From contig NZ_JONT01000004.1 of NCBI RefSeq assembly GCF_000711975.1, forward strand, positions 1 to 64,000: a DNA stretch of 64,000 nucleotides, written 5' to 3'. Shown piece after piece: positions 37,464 through 45,936 of the stretch. The notes under the pieces are model-generated. The model saw nothing but the letters and a program-made list of their open reading frames with translations, was not told the DNA's origin and did not search any database. Each line of letters starts with the position of its first letter. Within the stretch, counting starts at the first letter, position 1. The position numbers and the translations under genes were made by a program. The DNA is from Desulfofalx alkaliphila DSM 12257 (lineage in GTDB: Bacteria; Bacillota; Desulfotomaculia; Desulfotomaculales; Desulfohalotomaculaceae).

Positions 37464-38430
37464 TTTCGTAAATGTTGTGAAAGCAATGCAGGATGCCCAA
37501 AATATTATTATATCCGGGCATGTGACGCCTGACGGTGACAGTATTGGTTCAACCTTGGCTTTGGCCCAGGGTCTAAACAAACTAGGCAAAAATGTTACCG
37601 TCACTTCTCCTGACCCTATTCCTGAGATATATCAATTTTTGCCGGGGGTAAAGGACTTGAGGGTTGGATTACCCCTTGGCAATTTTGATACCTTTGTGGT
37701 GTTAGATTGTTCTGTTCCATGGCGTTTAGGGGATGAATTGCAAGAGTTATTAAATAATGAAGATGTTAAGGTGGTTTGCATAGACCACCACCCCTTTGAG
37801 CAGGTTTTTGGTAATGTTAATTACATTGACATTAAAGCTGCAGCAACCGGTGAAATTATATATGACCTATTAATAGAAATGAACATAGAGCTTGACCTGG
37901 ATATTGCTATTAATTTATATACTGCCATAGCCACTGACACAGGTTCATTTAGGTATGAAAACACCACTGCAGGCACTCACCGCCGTGTGGGGGAATTGTT
38001 GAATTACGGGGTGCCGGTGGCTAAAATATCAAACCTATTATATGATGAAAAACCCTTGGAAGTATTTAAGGTGCTACAAAGGGCATTACCCACCCTGGGC
38101 CTTTCCGCCTGTGGGAAAGTTGCCTGGATATGCGTAGATTGGAACACCAAGCAGCTTACGGGGGCTAAGGATGAACATACCGACGACTTAATTAGTTACC
38201 CACGTAGAATCAAGGGGGTAGATGTGGCTTTGATGTTCAGGGAGCAGTCCCCCGGTTTAGTAAAGGTTAGCATGCGGTCTAATTACCGGGTGGATGTAAA
38301 TAAACTGGCAGGCCAATTTAACGGCGGCGGTCATAAAAGGGCTTCCGGATGCTTAATTAAAGGTGATTTTAATAGTGTTCAAAAACAAGTGGTGACTGCA
38401 GCAATTGATGCAGTGCGGAGGGGAAATTAA
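37456..38430 (+). CDS. nrnA: NanoRNase/pAp phosphatase NrnA (DHH family)
   Basis: A DHH-DHHA1 phosphoesterase that degrades 2-5-mer RNAs and converts pAp to AMP, performing the job of Orn in Firmicutes. Metal-binding motifs are visible: GHVTPDGDSIGST, FVVLDCS, CIDHHPFEQVFG (the DHH) and TAIATDTGSFRYENT. The C-terminal nucleic-acid-binding GGGHKRASG is present. ATG 37456 overlaps the rbfA end; GAAGGGGAA lies upstream. The 324-residue length is standard. Operon order rbfA-nrnA-truB is typical for Clostridia. Confidence 0.95.
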   Translation: MNSFVNVVKAMQDAQNIIISGHVTPDGDSIGSTLALAQGLNKLGKNVTVTSPDPIPEIYQFLPGVKDLRVGLPLGNFDTFVVLDCSVPWRLGDELQELLNNEDVKVVCIDHHPFEQVFGNVNYIDIKAAATGEIIYDLLIEMNIELDLDIAINLYTAIATDTGSFRYENTTAGTHRRVGELLNYGVPVAKISNLLYDEKPLEVFKVLQRALPTLGLSACGKVAWICVDWNTKQLTGAKDEHTDDLISYPRRIKGVDVALMFREQSPGLVKVSMRSNYRVDVNKLAGQFNGGGHKRASGCLIKGDFNSVQKQVVTAAIDAVRRGN

Positions 38431-38435
38431 TAACT

Positions 38436-39374
38436 ATGATTACCAAACCGGTAAACGGGGTGGTTAACATTCTTAAACCCCCGGGAATGACCTCCCACGA
38501 TGTGGTAAATGTTTTGCGCCGTATTTATAAAACCAAAAAAGTAGGACATACCGGAACACTGGATCCGGCAGCGGTGGGTGTTTTGCCCATATGTGTGGGT
38601 AGGGCAACTAAGATTGCCCAGTATATTGCCGGAGCAGATAAAAGCTATCGGGCAGAAATTACCCTTGGTGTTGTTACTGACACCCAAGACAGTGAAGGGA
38701 AGGTACTAAGCACCACAGACGCCTCTTTTATTAAAGAAGAACATTTTAAAGAGGTATTAAAAGATTTCGTGGGGAACATCAAGCAAATTCCACCCATGGC
38801 CTCGGCGGTTAAAATTAAAGGCAAGAAGCTTTATCAGTTGCACCGAATGGGTCAAGTGGTTGAAAGAGAACCCAGAAATGTAAAAATTCATCAGTTGAAT
38901 ATTATATGGTCACAGGGGTGGGGAACGGCGCACCCCAAAGCCTTGTGTGAAGTGCATTGCTCAAAAGGCACCTATATACGCACATTGTGCCATGATATAG
39001 GGGAAAAACTGGGTGTTGGTGCCCATATGAGTTTTCTCCTAAGAACATCGGTGGCTCAATTTAGTATAGATAATTCTATTACAATGGAAGAGCTTGAAGA
39101 GGGTGATCACCAAAAGGTGATTATCGCTATTGATGATGTGCTGAAAGATTACCCGGTGGTGACACTAAGGGAACAAGCAGTTAAATCGGTCATCTCCGGG
39201 GCCAGTCTTTATCCCCCAGGGGTATTAAAAAAACCCAAAGATTTAGCTGGGGGACAACTGGTGCGTTTAAAACACGATGATGAATTATTGGCATTGGCAA
39301 AAACTCAAATTGATGAACATGATGCAAGAAAGAGGTTTGTTTTTAAGCCAGTGTGTATAATTAAAATTGATTAA
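38436..39374 (+). CDS. truB: tRNA pseudouridine-55 synthase
   Basis: TruB isomerises U55 in the T-loop. The N-terminal GVVNILKPPGMTSHDVVN, the catalytic region KVGHTGTLDPAAVGVLPICV (Asp in TLDP) and YIRTLCHDIGEKLGVGAHM are signatures. The C-terminal part (about 240-312) is the small PUA-like extension of the Firmicutes form. The 312-residue length is normal. It lies 5 bp after nrnA, between rbfA-nrnA and ribF as usual. Confidence 0.97.
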   Translation: MITKPVNGVVNILKPPGMTSHDVVNVLRRIYKTKKVGHTGTLDPAAVGVLPICVGRATKIAQYIAGADKSYRAEITLGVVTDTQDSEGKVLSTTDASFIKEEHFKEVLKDFVGNIKQIPPMASAVKIKGKKLYQLHRMGQVVEREPRNVKIHQLNIIWSQGWGTAHPKALCEVHCSKGTYIRTLCHDIGEKLGVGAHMSFLLRTSVAQFSIDNSITMEELEEGDHQKVIIAIDDVLKDYPVVTLREQAVKSVISGASLYPPGVLKKPKDLAGGQLVRLKHDDELLALAKTQIDEHDARKRFVFKPVCIIKID

Positions 39375-39436
39375 CTAAGAATTAGTATCTACATAAAATA
39401 ACATTAATACCTGCTGCATTATAGGAGGATACTGCA

Positions 39437-40366
39437 ATGCATGTGACAAAATCCTACCAAGGTTTAAAAGATAAATACCGGAATATAGTGGTTGGTTTAG
39501 GAAATTTTGACGGAGTTCACATAGGACATCAAAGGCTAATCACTGAAGTGGTTAGTACTGCAAAAAATATCGGTGGCACAGCTGTAATATTAACCTTTGA
39601 TCCCCACCCGCTGTCGGTATTAGCACCCAACAACAATCCACCCAAATTGTTAACGCAGCAGGGAAAGGAGAAAATGATCGGCCGTTTAGGTGTGGATGCG
39701 ATCATTTCTGTTCCCTTCAACTTAGAATTTGCAAAAATGACGCCGGAAGAATTTATTGAAAAGGTGTTATATGAACAATTAGCTGCGAAAGTAGTGGTTG
39801 TGGGTTACAATTATACCTTTGGTAATAAGGGTGCAGGTAATGCCGATACCCTTAAAAGCAAGGCTGAAAAATATAAATATCAAGTAAAAATCATACCCCC
39901 GGTTAAAATCGGGGATCAAGTGATAAGCAGTACACTTATTAGAAGGTATTTAATGGAAGGTGACGTAACAGAGGCAACCAAATACCTGGGGCATCCTCCT
40001 TTTGTTGAAGGTATAGTAGTCAGCGGAGACCGTAGGGGCAATACAATTGGGTTTCCCACTGCCAATTTAAATCTAGACCAGGAACAACTGGTGCCGGCCA
40101 AGGGGGTTTACAGTGTACATGTGGTTGTAGATGAAGATACTTTCCTAGGGGTTGCCAACATAGGCATTAAACCTACATTTAACGGGGCAGGGGGCAAAAC
40201 AAATTTAGAAGTACACCTCTTGGATTTTTCCGGTGACCTGTATGGAAAAAACATAACTGTAAAGTTTATTCGAAGGTTACGAAGTGAACAAAGATTTAGC
40301 TCTGTTCATGAACTGGTGAGTCAAATCAAAAACGATATTAAAGAGGCCCAGGCGGACAGGATGTAA
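39437..40366 (+). CDS. ribF: Bifunctional riboflavin kinase/FAD synthetase
   Basis: Converts riboflavin to FMN and then FAD. The N-terminal adenylyltransferase domain shows VVGLGNFDGVHIGHQRLI, FDPHPLSVL and the STLIRRYLMEGDV segment; the C-terminal kinase domain (about 180-309) shows GNTIGFPTANL and GVYSVHVVVD. The 309-residue length is standard. ATAGGAGG precedes ATG 39437. Last gene of the rimP-ribF run; no strong terminator is seen after it, but a new promoter lies at 40450. Confidence 0.97.
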   Translation: MHVTKSYQGLKDKYRNIVVGLGNFDGVHIGHQRLITEVVSTAKNIGGTAVILTFDPHPLSVLAPNNNPPKLLTQQGKEKMIGRLGVDAIISVPFNLEFAKMTPEEFIEKVLYEQLAAKVVVVGYNYTFGNKGAGNADTLKSKAEKYKYQVKIIPPVKIGDQVISSTLIRRYLMEGDVTEATKYLGHPPFVEGIVVSGDRRGNTIGFPTANLNLDQEQLVPAKGVYSVHVVVDEDTFLGVANIGIKPTFNGAGGKTNLEVHLLDFSGDLYGKNITVKFIRRLRSEQRFSSVHELVSQIKNDIKEAQADRM

Positions 40367-40449
40367 AAAATGTCTGTTTAGGAAAAGTTATATAAAATTT
40401 CACAAGAATAAATGGTGTCTCCAACAATATATATTAAATAGACATTACA

Positions 40450-40478
40450 TTTACATTTAAGCCTGTATATGCTACAAT
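40450..40478 (+). promoter_or_regulatory. Extended -10 sigma-A promoter of the 40522 gene pair
   Basis: TTTACA (40450-40455) and TACAAT (40473-40478) are 17 bp apart, each one mismatch from consensus, and TG-C precedes the -10. It should drive the two small genes at 40522 and 40768 and perhaps rpsO. Confidence 0.65.
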
Positions 40479-40521
40479 AAACGCGGCAAACGTCTAATTT
40501 GTTTGAAAGGAGACGTTGCCT

Positions 40522-40752
40522 GTGGGAGCACCAAAGTGTGATTCTCCGGAAGAAGAAATTAAGCGCTGGCTTAATCACATAGCGCTTATTTGTTTGTCTG
40601 AAGAATTCCAAAACCTTAAGCGCGAATTGGAGAGCTTGTATGTTAAGTCAAATGTTGATAATGTAAGATTAATAGCTTTTCAAGACGCATTATATGCATT
40701 TCTCGCCCAACAGCAAGATGATGACCGGGGATATCAATCCCGGGGCTGCTAA
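40522..40752 (+). CDS. Small hypothetical protein, first of a pair
   Basis: Not recognised. The 76-residue product has no signal peptide or membrane segment. It is predicted to be mostly helical (PEEEIKRWLNHIALICLSEE, then FQNLKRELESL and LIAFQDALYAFLAQQ) with a hydrophilic, Gln/Asp-rich C-terminus. GTG 40522 lies eight bases after AAGGAG. It has its own strong promoter and is followed 15 bp later by a DUF4258-like gene. The pair could be an antitoxin-toxin unit or a conserved housekeeping pair; nothing in this protein decides it. Confidence 0.7.
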   Translation: MGAPKCDSPEEEIKRWLNHIALICLSEEFQNLKRELESLYVKSNVDNVRLIAFQDALYAFLAQQQDDDRGYQSRGC

Positions 40753-40767
40753 GTTGTGGTGGCGGCA

Positions 40768-40989
40768 ATGCGGGTAATTATCACCGAGCATGCGCGCAAA
40801 AGGTTAAAGGATGTGCGCCAGGATAAAATAACCACCCATGATATTATTACTGCCGCAAAGGGTATACCGGGGCGCATACCAACAGCCACAAGGTTTAGGG
40901 GTTTCTTTGCCAGGTCAGGCCGTATGTTTGATATAGTGGCTAAAGACATAGCCAACGGCCGGCTGGTGATAACCATAATTGGAAAGTAA
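40768..40989 (+). CDS. Small DUF4258-like protein, second of a pair
   Basis: A 73-residue basic protein. The pattern IITEHARKRLKD near the start, a helical stretch THDIITAAKG, then beta-strands FRGFFARSGRMFDIVAKD and GRLVITII resemble DUF4258, a family with a RelE-like fold. The assignment comes from pattern only. Catalytic residues of RelE toxins are not securely identifiable. ATG 40768 is preferred to GTG 40756/40759 because GGTGG lies just upstream. It follows the helical small protein at 40522 and precedes the rpsO leader. Confidence 0.68.
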   Translation: MRVIITEHARKRLKDVRQDKITTHDIITAAKGIPGRIPTATRFRGFFARSGRMFDIVAKDIANGRLVITIIGK

Positions 40990-41002
40990 ATTTCCATACG
41001 AA

Positions 41003-41050
41003 CTGTTAGCTAGGTGGTGCGTTAACTCCGACGGTCTTCTTGGCTAACAG
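41003..41050 (+). ncRNA. rpsO (S15) leader hairpin
   Basis: CTGTTAGC (41003-41010) pairs perfectly with GCTAACAG (41043-41050), enclosing about 32 nt that can form further short helices. It sits 13 bp before the rpsO ribosome site. Known S15 leaders in Bacillus relatives mimic the 16S junction bound by S15; membership is inferred from position. Confidence 0.6.
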
Positions 41051-41077
41051 CGATTTAAAACTAAGGAGGTGAAATAT

Positions 41078-41347
41078 ATGGCATTGAGTGTGGACAAGAA
41101 AAGCAATATTATTGAAAACTTTAGAATTCATGAAAAAGACACCGGTTCACCTGAAGTTCAAATTGCCATACTGTCGCAACGCATTAAAGAACTCACTGAA
41201 CACCTAAAGGTGCACAAGAAAGACCATCATTCCCGCAGGGGTTTGTTAAAGATGGTTGGTCAGCGCAGGGCATTGTTGAACTATCTACGTGACCGTGATT
41301 TTGATCGTTACCGTGCAATACTTGAAAAATTAGGTTTGCGCAAGTAA
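41078..41347 (+). CDS. rpsO: 30S ribosomal protein S15
   Basis: S15 is a primary 16S rRNA-binding protein. The sequence [37 protein letters not shown] and [16 protein letters not shown] is invariant family sequence. The 89-residue length is exact from ATG 41078, which follows a perfect AAGGAGGTG; a GTG inside that ribosome site is not a real start. It lies between the leader hairpin and a strong terminator, upstream of pnp as in most bacteria. Confidence 0.98.
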   Translation: MALSVDKKSNIIENFRIHEKDTGSPEVQIAILSQRIKELTEHLKVHKKDHHSRRGLLKMVGQRRALLNYLRDRDFDRYRAILEKLGLRK

Positions 41348-41348
41348 C

Positions 41349-41379
41349 AAAAAAGCGGGTTTTTTTAACCCGCTTTTTT
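41349..41379 (+). terminator. Terminator after rpsO
   Basis: AAAAAAGCGGGTT pairs with AACCCGCTTTTTT over 13 bp around a short T loop; the 3' arm itself ends in six T. Strong intrinsic terminator, probably active on both strands. Confidence 0.9.
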
Positions 41380-41430
41380 GGTACATTTAGGTACTGTAAA
41401 ATATTAGTAAAATTACAGCTTTATGATTGC

Positions 41431-41465
41431 ATAGTATTTAAAATTGAAGATATAGGAAATACTAT
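41431..41465 (+). repeat. Inverted repeat upstream of pnp
   Basis: ATAGTATTT (41431-41439) is a perfect inverted repeat of AAATACTAT (41457-41465), 17 nt apart, 40 bp before the pnp start. It could be an operator or an RNA hairpin; PNPase autoregulates through a leader stem in enterobacteria, but this has not been linked to Firmicutes here. Confidence 0.45.
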
Positions 41466-41505
41466 CGCTATAACAATGAGATGTAACCATTTCAGGAGGT
41501 ATACT

Positions 41506-43734
41506 ATGACCGAACAAAAAGTTCTAAGAAGGGAGATAAATCTAGGTGGACGTGTCCTAACATTGGAAACCGGCAGATTGGCCAAACAAGCCGGTGGAGC
41601 TGTGCTGGTAAGCTACGGTGAAACTGTAGTGCTTGTTACCGCCACCATGTCCAAAAACCCCCGCGAAGGTATCGATTTTCTTCCCTTAACTATGGACTAT
41701 GAAGAACGGCTTTACTCAGTGGGCAAAATTCCAGGGGGATTTATTAAGCGTGAGGGTCGCCCCAGCGAAAAGGCAGTGTTGTCTGCAAGATTAATGGACA
41801 GACCCATTCGTCCGCTATTTAATAAAAATTTACGCAATGAGGTGCAGGTTATTGCAACGGTGTTATCGGTTGAACAAGATAATGCACCGGAAGTTGCAGC
41901 CATGATCGGGGCTTCGGCAGCATTACATATTTCTAACATTCCTTTTTTAGGACCCATCGGAGCCATAATAGTGGGCAGGGTAGACAATGAGTTTGTTATA
42001 AATCCAACCACCCAGCAGGCACAAGAAAGTGATATGCACCTTGTGGTTGCCGGCACCAGCGATGCAGTGATGATGGTTGAGGCCGGTATGAAAGAAGTGC
42101 CAGAGGTTATTGTGCTGGAAGGTATAATGTTTGGACACGGTGTAGTGCAGGATATAGTTAAGTTTATTGAACAATTCCGCCAAGATGCGCTGGAAATGGG
42201 CTTAGCTCAACCTAAAGTTGAAGTTGAGGACCCGGAAGTTGATGCTGAATTAAAGCAAAAAGTAACTGAGCTGGCAGACAGCAGTTATACTGAAGCAATC
42301 AAAAGATGTGCAAATGAAAAACTTGCTAAAAAAGAGAGAGAAGCATTTTTAGAAGAAGTTAAAGAAGCCATATTGGAACAGCTGACCGCTGAAGAAGAAT
42401 TTGATGAGAATCAGTTAAAGGTAATCAAAGACCTAATTTCTGAACAAGAAAAGAAAGTAATGCGTCGTATGATTACTAAAGAGCATATTCGTATTGACGG
42501 TCGAGCCATTGACGAAGTACGAAATATTAGCGTTGAAGTGGGAGTTCTACCGAGAACCCACGGCAGTGGCTTATTTACCAGGGGACAAACCCAAATTCTT
42601 TCAGTGGCTACATTGGGTCGCATTAGCGAAGAACAGGTGTTAGATGGCCTTGGTGTGGAAGAAACCAAGCGCTATATGCATCATTATAATTTTCCACCGT
42701 ATAGCACCGGGGAAACTAAAATGATGCGCTCACCGGGACGCCGCGAAATCGGTCACGGTGCCCTGGCCGAACGGGCCCTGATACCGGTGTTGCCGTCAGA
42801 AAATGAATTTCCATATACTATCCGTGTTGTGTCAGAGGCCTTGGAGTCTAACGGTTCAACCTCTATGGGTAGCGTCTGTGGCAGCACCTTGGCCTTAATG
42901 GATGCCGGAGTAAAAATTAAAGCCCCTGTTTCAGGTGTTGCCATGGGCTTAATTAAAGAAGATGATGACTTTGTGGTGTTAACTGATATTCAGGGCATAG
43001 AAGATGCCCTAGGAGATATGGACTTTAAGGTTGCCGGAACAGCAAAAGGCATCACCGCCTTACAAATGGATATTAAAATAGCCGGTATAAGCAGAGAGGT
43101 ATTTGAAAAAGCCCTTGCACAGGCTCACCGGGGGCGTATGCATATATTGAATAAAATGCTTGAAGTAATAAGTGAGCCCCGGCATGAAATTAATCAATAT
43201 GCGCCGGCAATTATCAGTATGCAGATTGATCCCGAACAGATCCGCGATGTTATTGGCCCCGGCGGCAAAATTATTAAAAGCATTGTTGAGAAAACCGGTG
43301 CGGATATTGACATTGAAGATGACGGCCGGGTATTTATTTCCGCAGTGAACAGGGAAGCAGGTAGAGAAGCCTATGAACTTATAGAAACCCTTACTAAAAC
43401 AGTGGAGCCAGGAGAAATATACACCGGCAAAGTTGTAAAGGTTACCGACTTTGGAGCATTTGTGGAGGTAATACCCGGTGTGTTGGGCATGCAGGGCAAA
43501 GACGGCCTGGTTCACATATCACAACTGGCTTATAATCGTGTGGAGAAGGTAGAGGATGTTGTAAAAGAGGGTGATATAATCACTGTAAAAGCGCTGGGTT
43601 ATGATAACATGGGCAGGTTAAAGCTTTCTAAAAAAGAAGCCATGCAACCACCCGAAGGATATGTTGAAAAAACCGAGCGAGAAAACACCAGAAACAGAAG
43701 ACCAAGAAACTTTAATCGCAGACCAAAGGATTAA
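41506..43734 (+). CDS. pnp: Polyribonucleotide nucleotidyltransferase (PNPase)
   Basis: Trimeric phosphorolytic 3'-5' exoribonuclease. Two RNase PH domains (1-220 and about 320-540; [14 protein letters not shown] and [20 protein letters not shown]), a helical linker, KH ([19 protein letters not shown]) and S1 ([20 protein letters not shown]) domains are all visible, followed by a short basic tail ([12 protein letters not shown]). The 742-residue length from ATG 41506 is normal; CAGGAGG lies upstream, and the longer frame from 41476 reads through the ribosome site. Confidence 0.98.
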   Translation: MTEQKVLRREINLGGRVLTLETGRLAKQAGGAVLVSYGETVVLVTATMSKNPREGIDFLPLTMDYEERLYSVGKIPGGFIKREGRPSEKAVLSARLMDRPIRPLFNKNLRNEVQVIATVLSVEQDNAPEVAAMIGASAALHISNIPFLGPIGAIIVGRVDNEFVINPTTQQAQESDMHLVVAGTSDAVMMVEAGMKEVPEVIVLEGIMFGHGVVQDIVKFIEQFRQDALEMGLAQPKVEVEDPEVDAELKQKVTELADSSYTEAIKRCANEKLAKKEREAFLEEVKEAILEQLTAEEEFDENQLKVIKDLISEQEKKVMRRMITKEHIRIDGRAIDEVRNISVEVGVLPRTHGSGLFTRGQTQILSVATLGRISEEQVLDGLGVEETKRYMHHYNFPPYSTGETKMMRSPGRREIGHGALAERALIPVLPSENEFPYTIRVVSEALESNGSTSMGSVCGSTLALMDAGVKIKAPVSGVAMGLIKEDDDFVVLTDIQGIEDALGDMDFKVAGTAKGITALQMDIKIAGISREVFEKALAQAHRGRMHILNKMLEVISEPRHEINQYAPAIISMQIDPEQIRDVIGPGGKIIKSIVEKTGADIDIEDDGRVFISAVNREAGREAYELIETLTKTVEPGEIYTGKVVKVTDFGAFVEVIPGVLGMQGKDGLVHISQLAYNRVEKVEDVVKEGDIITVKALGYDNMGRLKLSKKEAMQPPEGYVEKTERENTRNRRPRNFNRRPKD

Positions 43735-43739
43735 CAAAG

Positions 43740-43759
43740 AACCCCAATAGGGGTTTTTT
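43740..43759 (+). terminator. Terminator after pnp
   Basis: AACCCC/GGGGTT stem with an AATA loop, followed by a T-run and AATTTTT. It begins five bases after the pnp stop. Confidence 0.8.
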
Positions 43760-43841
43760 AATTTTTCTACCCCCTAAACTTTGTAATTCTATGGACTGGC
43801 AGCACAGCATAAGTTTTAACAAAAGATAAGGGGGATAGTAT

Positions 43842-44594
43842 ATGGGAGTTTTTTATTTTACCCGTCGATTGATACTTAAATTGGCATGTGTATTGTTGGC
43901 GGCAGTGCTGTTAATAGGCGGTGGTTACTATGTACTAAAAAAAGAAAGGTACCAACCTACATTGGCCCCTATTTATCAGGGTGATCAAGGAAGAAAAGAA
44001 ATTGCACTAACTGTAAATGTTTACTGGGGTGAAGAATACCTTCCGCAGATGCTTAAAATTATGGAGGAAGAAAAGGTAAAGGCAACATTTTTTATAGGCG
44101 GCATGTGGGCGGAAAAATTTCCTGATTTATTAAAAGAAATAGCCCAACAGGGTCATGACATAGGTAGCCACGGTTACTCGCATCCACACCCTGACCACTT
44201 GAACAAAGCAGGTAATTTGCGCGAAATTAAACGCTCGGAAAAAATAATTAAAGAAATAATCGGTAAAGATATAAAGCTCTTTGCTCCCCCATACGGAGAA
44301 AGGGGCAATTCAGTTCTTGCTGCAACAGAAGAAGCGGGTTATCAACTTATCTTATGGAGTATAGATACCATAGATTGGCAAAGACCTGCCCCTGATACGA
44401 TAGTACAGAGGGTGATTAGCAAAGCCCATAACGGGGCAATTGTTTTAATGCATCCCACAGCACCCACCGTACGGGCACTGCCCACTATCATTAAAGAATT
44501 GAAAGGGCGGGGGTATGAATTTATTACGGTAACGGAATTGCTGGAAAACCTGCCACAAGAGGAGGAAGGGCAATTAACGGAGGAAACCGGATAG
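43842..44594 (+). CDS. ylxY: YlxY-type polysaccharide deacetylase homologue
   Basis: A NodB-fold protein with one N-terminal membrane anchor (residues about 8-28). Its site between pnp and the mlpA-type peptidase matches Bacillus ylxY, a sporulation-associated gene. The usual TFDDG motif 1 reads TVNVYWG here, so the catalytic and first metal-binding Asp are missing; motif 2 GSHGYSHPH keeps its His pair; motif 3 is APPYGE rather than RPPYG; and the C-terminal LMHPT is present. Loss of motif-1 acids suggests a weakened or non-catalytic protein, as in other YlxY members. ATG 43842 follows AAGGGGG. Confidence 0.85.
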   Translation: MGVFYFTRRLILKLACVLLAAVLLIGGGYYVLKKERYQPTLAPIYQGDQGRKEIALTVNVYWGEEYLPQMLKIMEEEKVKATFFIGGMWAEKFPDLLKEIAQQGHDIGSHGYSHPHPDHLNKAGNLREIKRSEKIIKEIIGKDIKLFAPPYGERGNSVLAATEEAGYQLILWSIDTIDWQRPAPDTIVQRVISKAHNGAIVLMHPTAPTVRALPTIIKELKGRGYEFITVTELLENLPQEEEGQLTEETG

Positions 44595-44728
44595 ATTATC
44601 ACATGATTCGTCATCATCTAATTTCTTGCCAATGGGGGCCAGGGGCACAATAACTATTATTGATAAACTGCTATCATTTTGGGAAGTATTTAACAGACAG
44701 GACATACTGCAGCGGGGTGAATATTAAA

Positions 44729-45865
44729 TTGCATATTAGAAGCAGCCTAATGATAGCACTGATGGTTATTGTAATAAAAATATGTTGGTTGTCTTGTGCT
44801 GAGGCCGGCATTTCTCAATTTAAGGCGCCGGAAATAACGGCAGATGCAGCTGTTCTTATAGACGCAAACACCGGGCAAGTATTGTTTGATAAAAACATGC
44901 ATCAAAGACGGCCTCCGGCCAGTACCACTAAAATTATGACTGCTCTACTGGCGCTGGAGGGAGGCAACTTGACCGATAAAGTTACGGTAAGCGACAAGGC
45001 CGCCCAAACAGGGGAGTGCAGCATTAATTTAAGGCCTAATGAAATACTAACTTTAGAAGCACTGATATATGGCGCCTTGATGCGTTCCGGTAACGACGCC
45101 TGCGTTGCCATAGCTGAACATGTTGCAGGCAGTGAAGAAAACTTTATTAGACTTATGAATCATCACGCCAAAATATTGGGTGCCCAGAATACAAATTTTC
45201 TGAACACCAACGGTCTGCCGGAAGACCAACACTACTCCACTGCCTATGATTTGGCACAAATTGCCCGTTATGCGATGAACAAGGTGAAATTTAGAGACAT
45301 AGTAAGTACCAAGAGCAAAGAGATAACCAATGAAGACGGTGAAAAAAGATTTTTTCAGAATACCAACAAGCTACTGTGGCTTTACAGGGGTTCTGACGGT
45401 ATTAAGACCGGCACCACCGATGCTGCCGGCAGTTGCCTGGTAGGCTCTGCCAAGAAAGACGGCAGACACTTAATAAGTGTAGTGCTACATAGTGACGACC
45501 GTTATGCTGACACAATTAAGTTGTTAAATCACGGGTTTGATGATTATGAAGAGGTGGTTGTGCTTACCAAAGGAGAACATTTTACCACCCTTCATATTGA
45601 AAATGGATATTCATCAACTGTACCGATAATTGCTGGCAGTGGTCTGTCGGTGCTGGTTCCAAAAGGAGAAATTGGTACCTTTGAGCAGCTGGTAAAGCTG
45701 GAAAGAAACCTTAGTGCACCTATAAGATATCATCAAAGGGTGGGCACGCTTGATGTGTCAGTAAAGGGAGAGGTGGTAGGCAGTGTTGAACTTATTACCG
45801 GAGCTGCCATTAATAAGTTGCCTGTACATTTAAAAATATATAATAAATTGGATAAACACTTATGA
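44729..45865 (+). CDS. dacF: D-alanyl-D-alanine carboxypeptidase (DacF-like)
   Basis: A low-molecular-weight penicillin-binding protein that trims the terminal D-Ala of peptidoglycan stem peptides. A signal peptide (hydrophobic LMIALMVIVIKICWLSC, cleaved after AEA) is followed by the S65-T-T-K68 motif (PPASTTKIM), MRSGNDACVAIAEH (SGN), and SDGIKTGTTDAAGSC (KTG). A C-terminal PBP5-type beta domain follows. TTG 44729 after GCGGGGTGA yields 378 residues with a normal signal peptide; an upstream ATG 44660 has no ribosome site. The genomic context suggests a role in spore cortex or sporulation. Confidence 0.9.
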   Translation: MHIRSSLMIALMVIVIKICWLSCAEAGISQFKAPEITADAAVLIDANTGQVLFDKNMHQRRPPASTTKIMTALLALEGGNLTDKVTVSDKAAQTGECSINLRPNEILTLEALIYGALMRSGNDACVAIAEHVAGSEENFIRLMNHHAKILGAQNTNFLNTNGLPEDQHYSTAYDLAQIARYAMNKVKFRDIVSTKSKEITNEDGEKRFFQNTNKLLWLYRGSDGIKTGTTDAAGSCLVGSAKKDGRHLISVVLHSDDRYADTIKLLNHGFDDYEEVVVLTKGEHFTTLHIENGYSSTVPIIAGSGLSVLVPKGEIGTFEQLVKLERNLSAPIRYHQRVGTLDVSVKGEVVGSVELITGAAINKLPVHLKIYNKLDKHL

Positions 45866-45936
45866 AATAATTGCCATTATTGAAGTGTTTAGATATGATA
45901 TGTAGAGAGTTTTACATAAGGTTAGGGGGTTATTAA

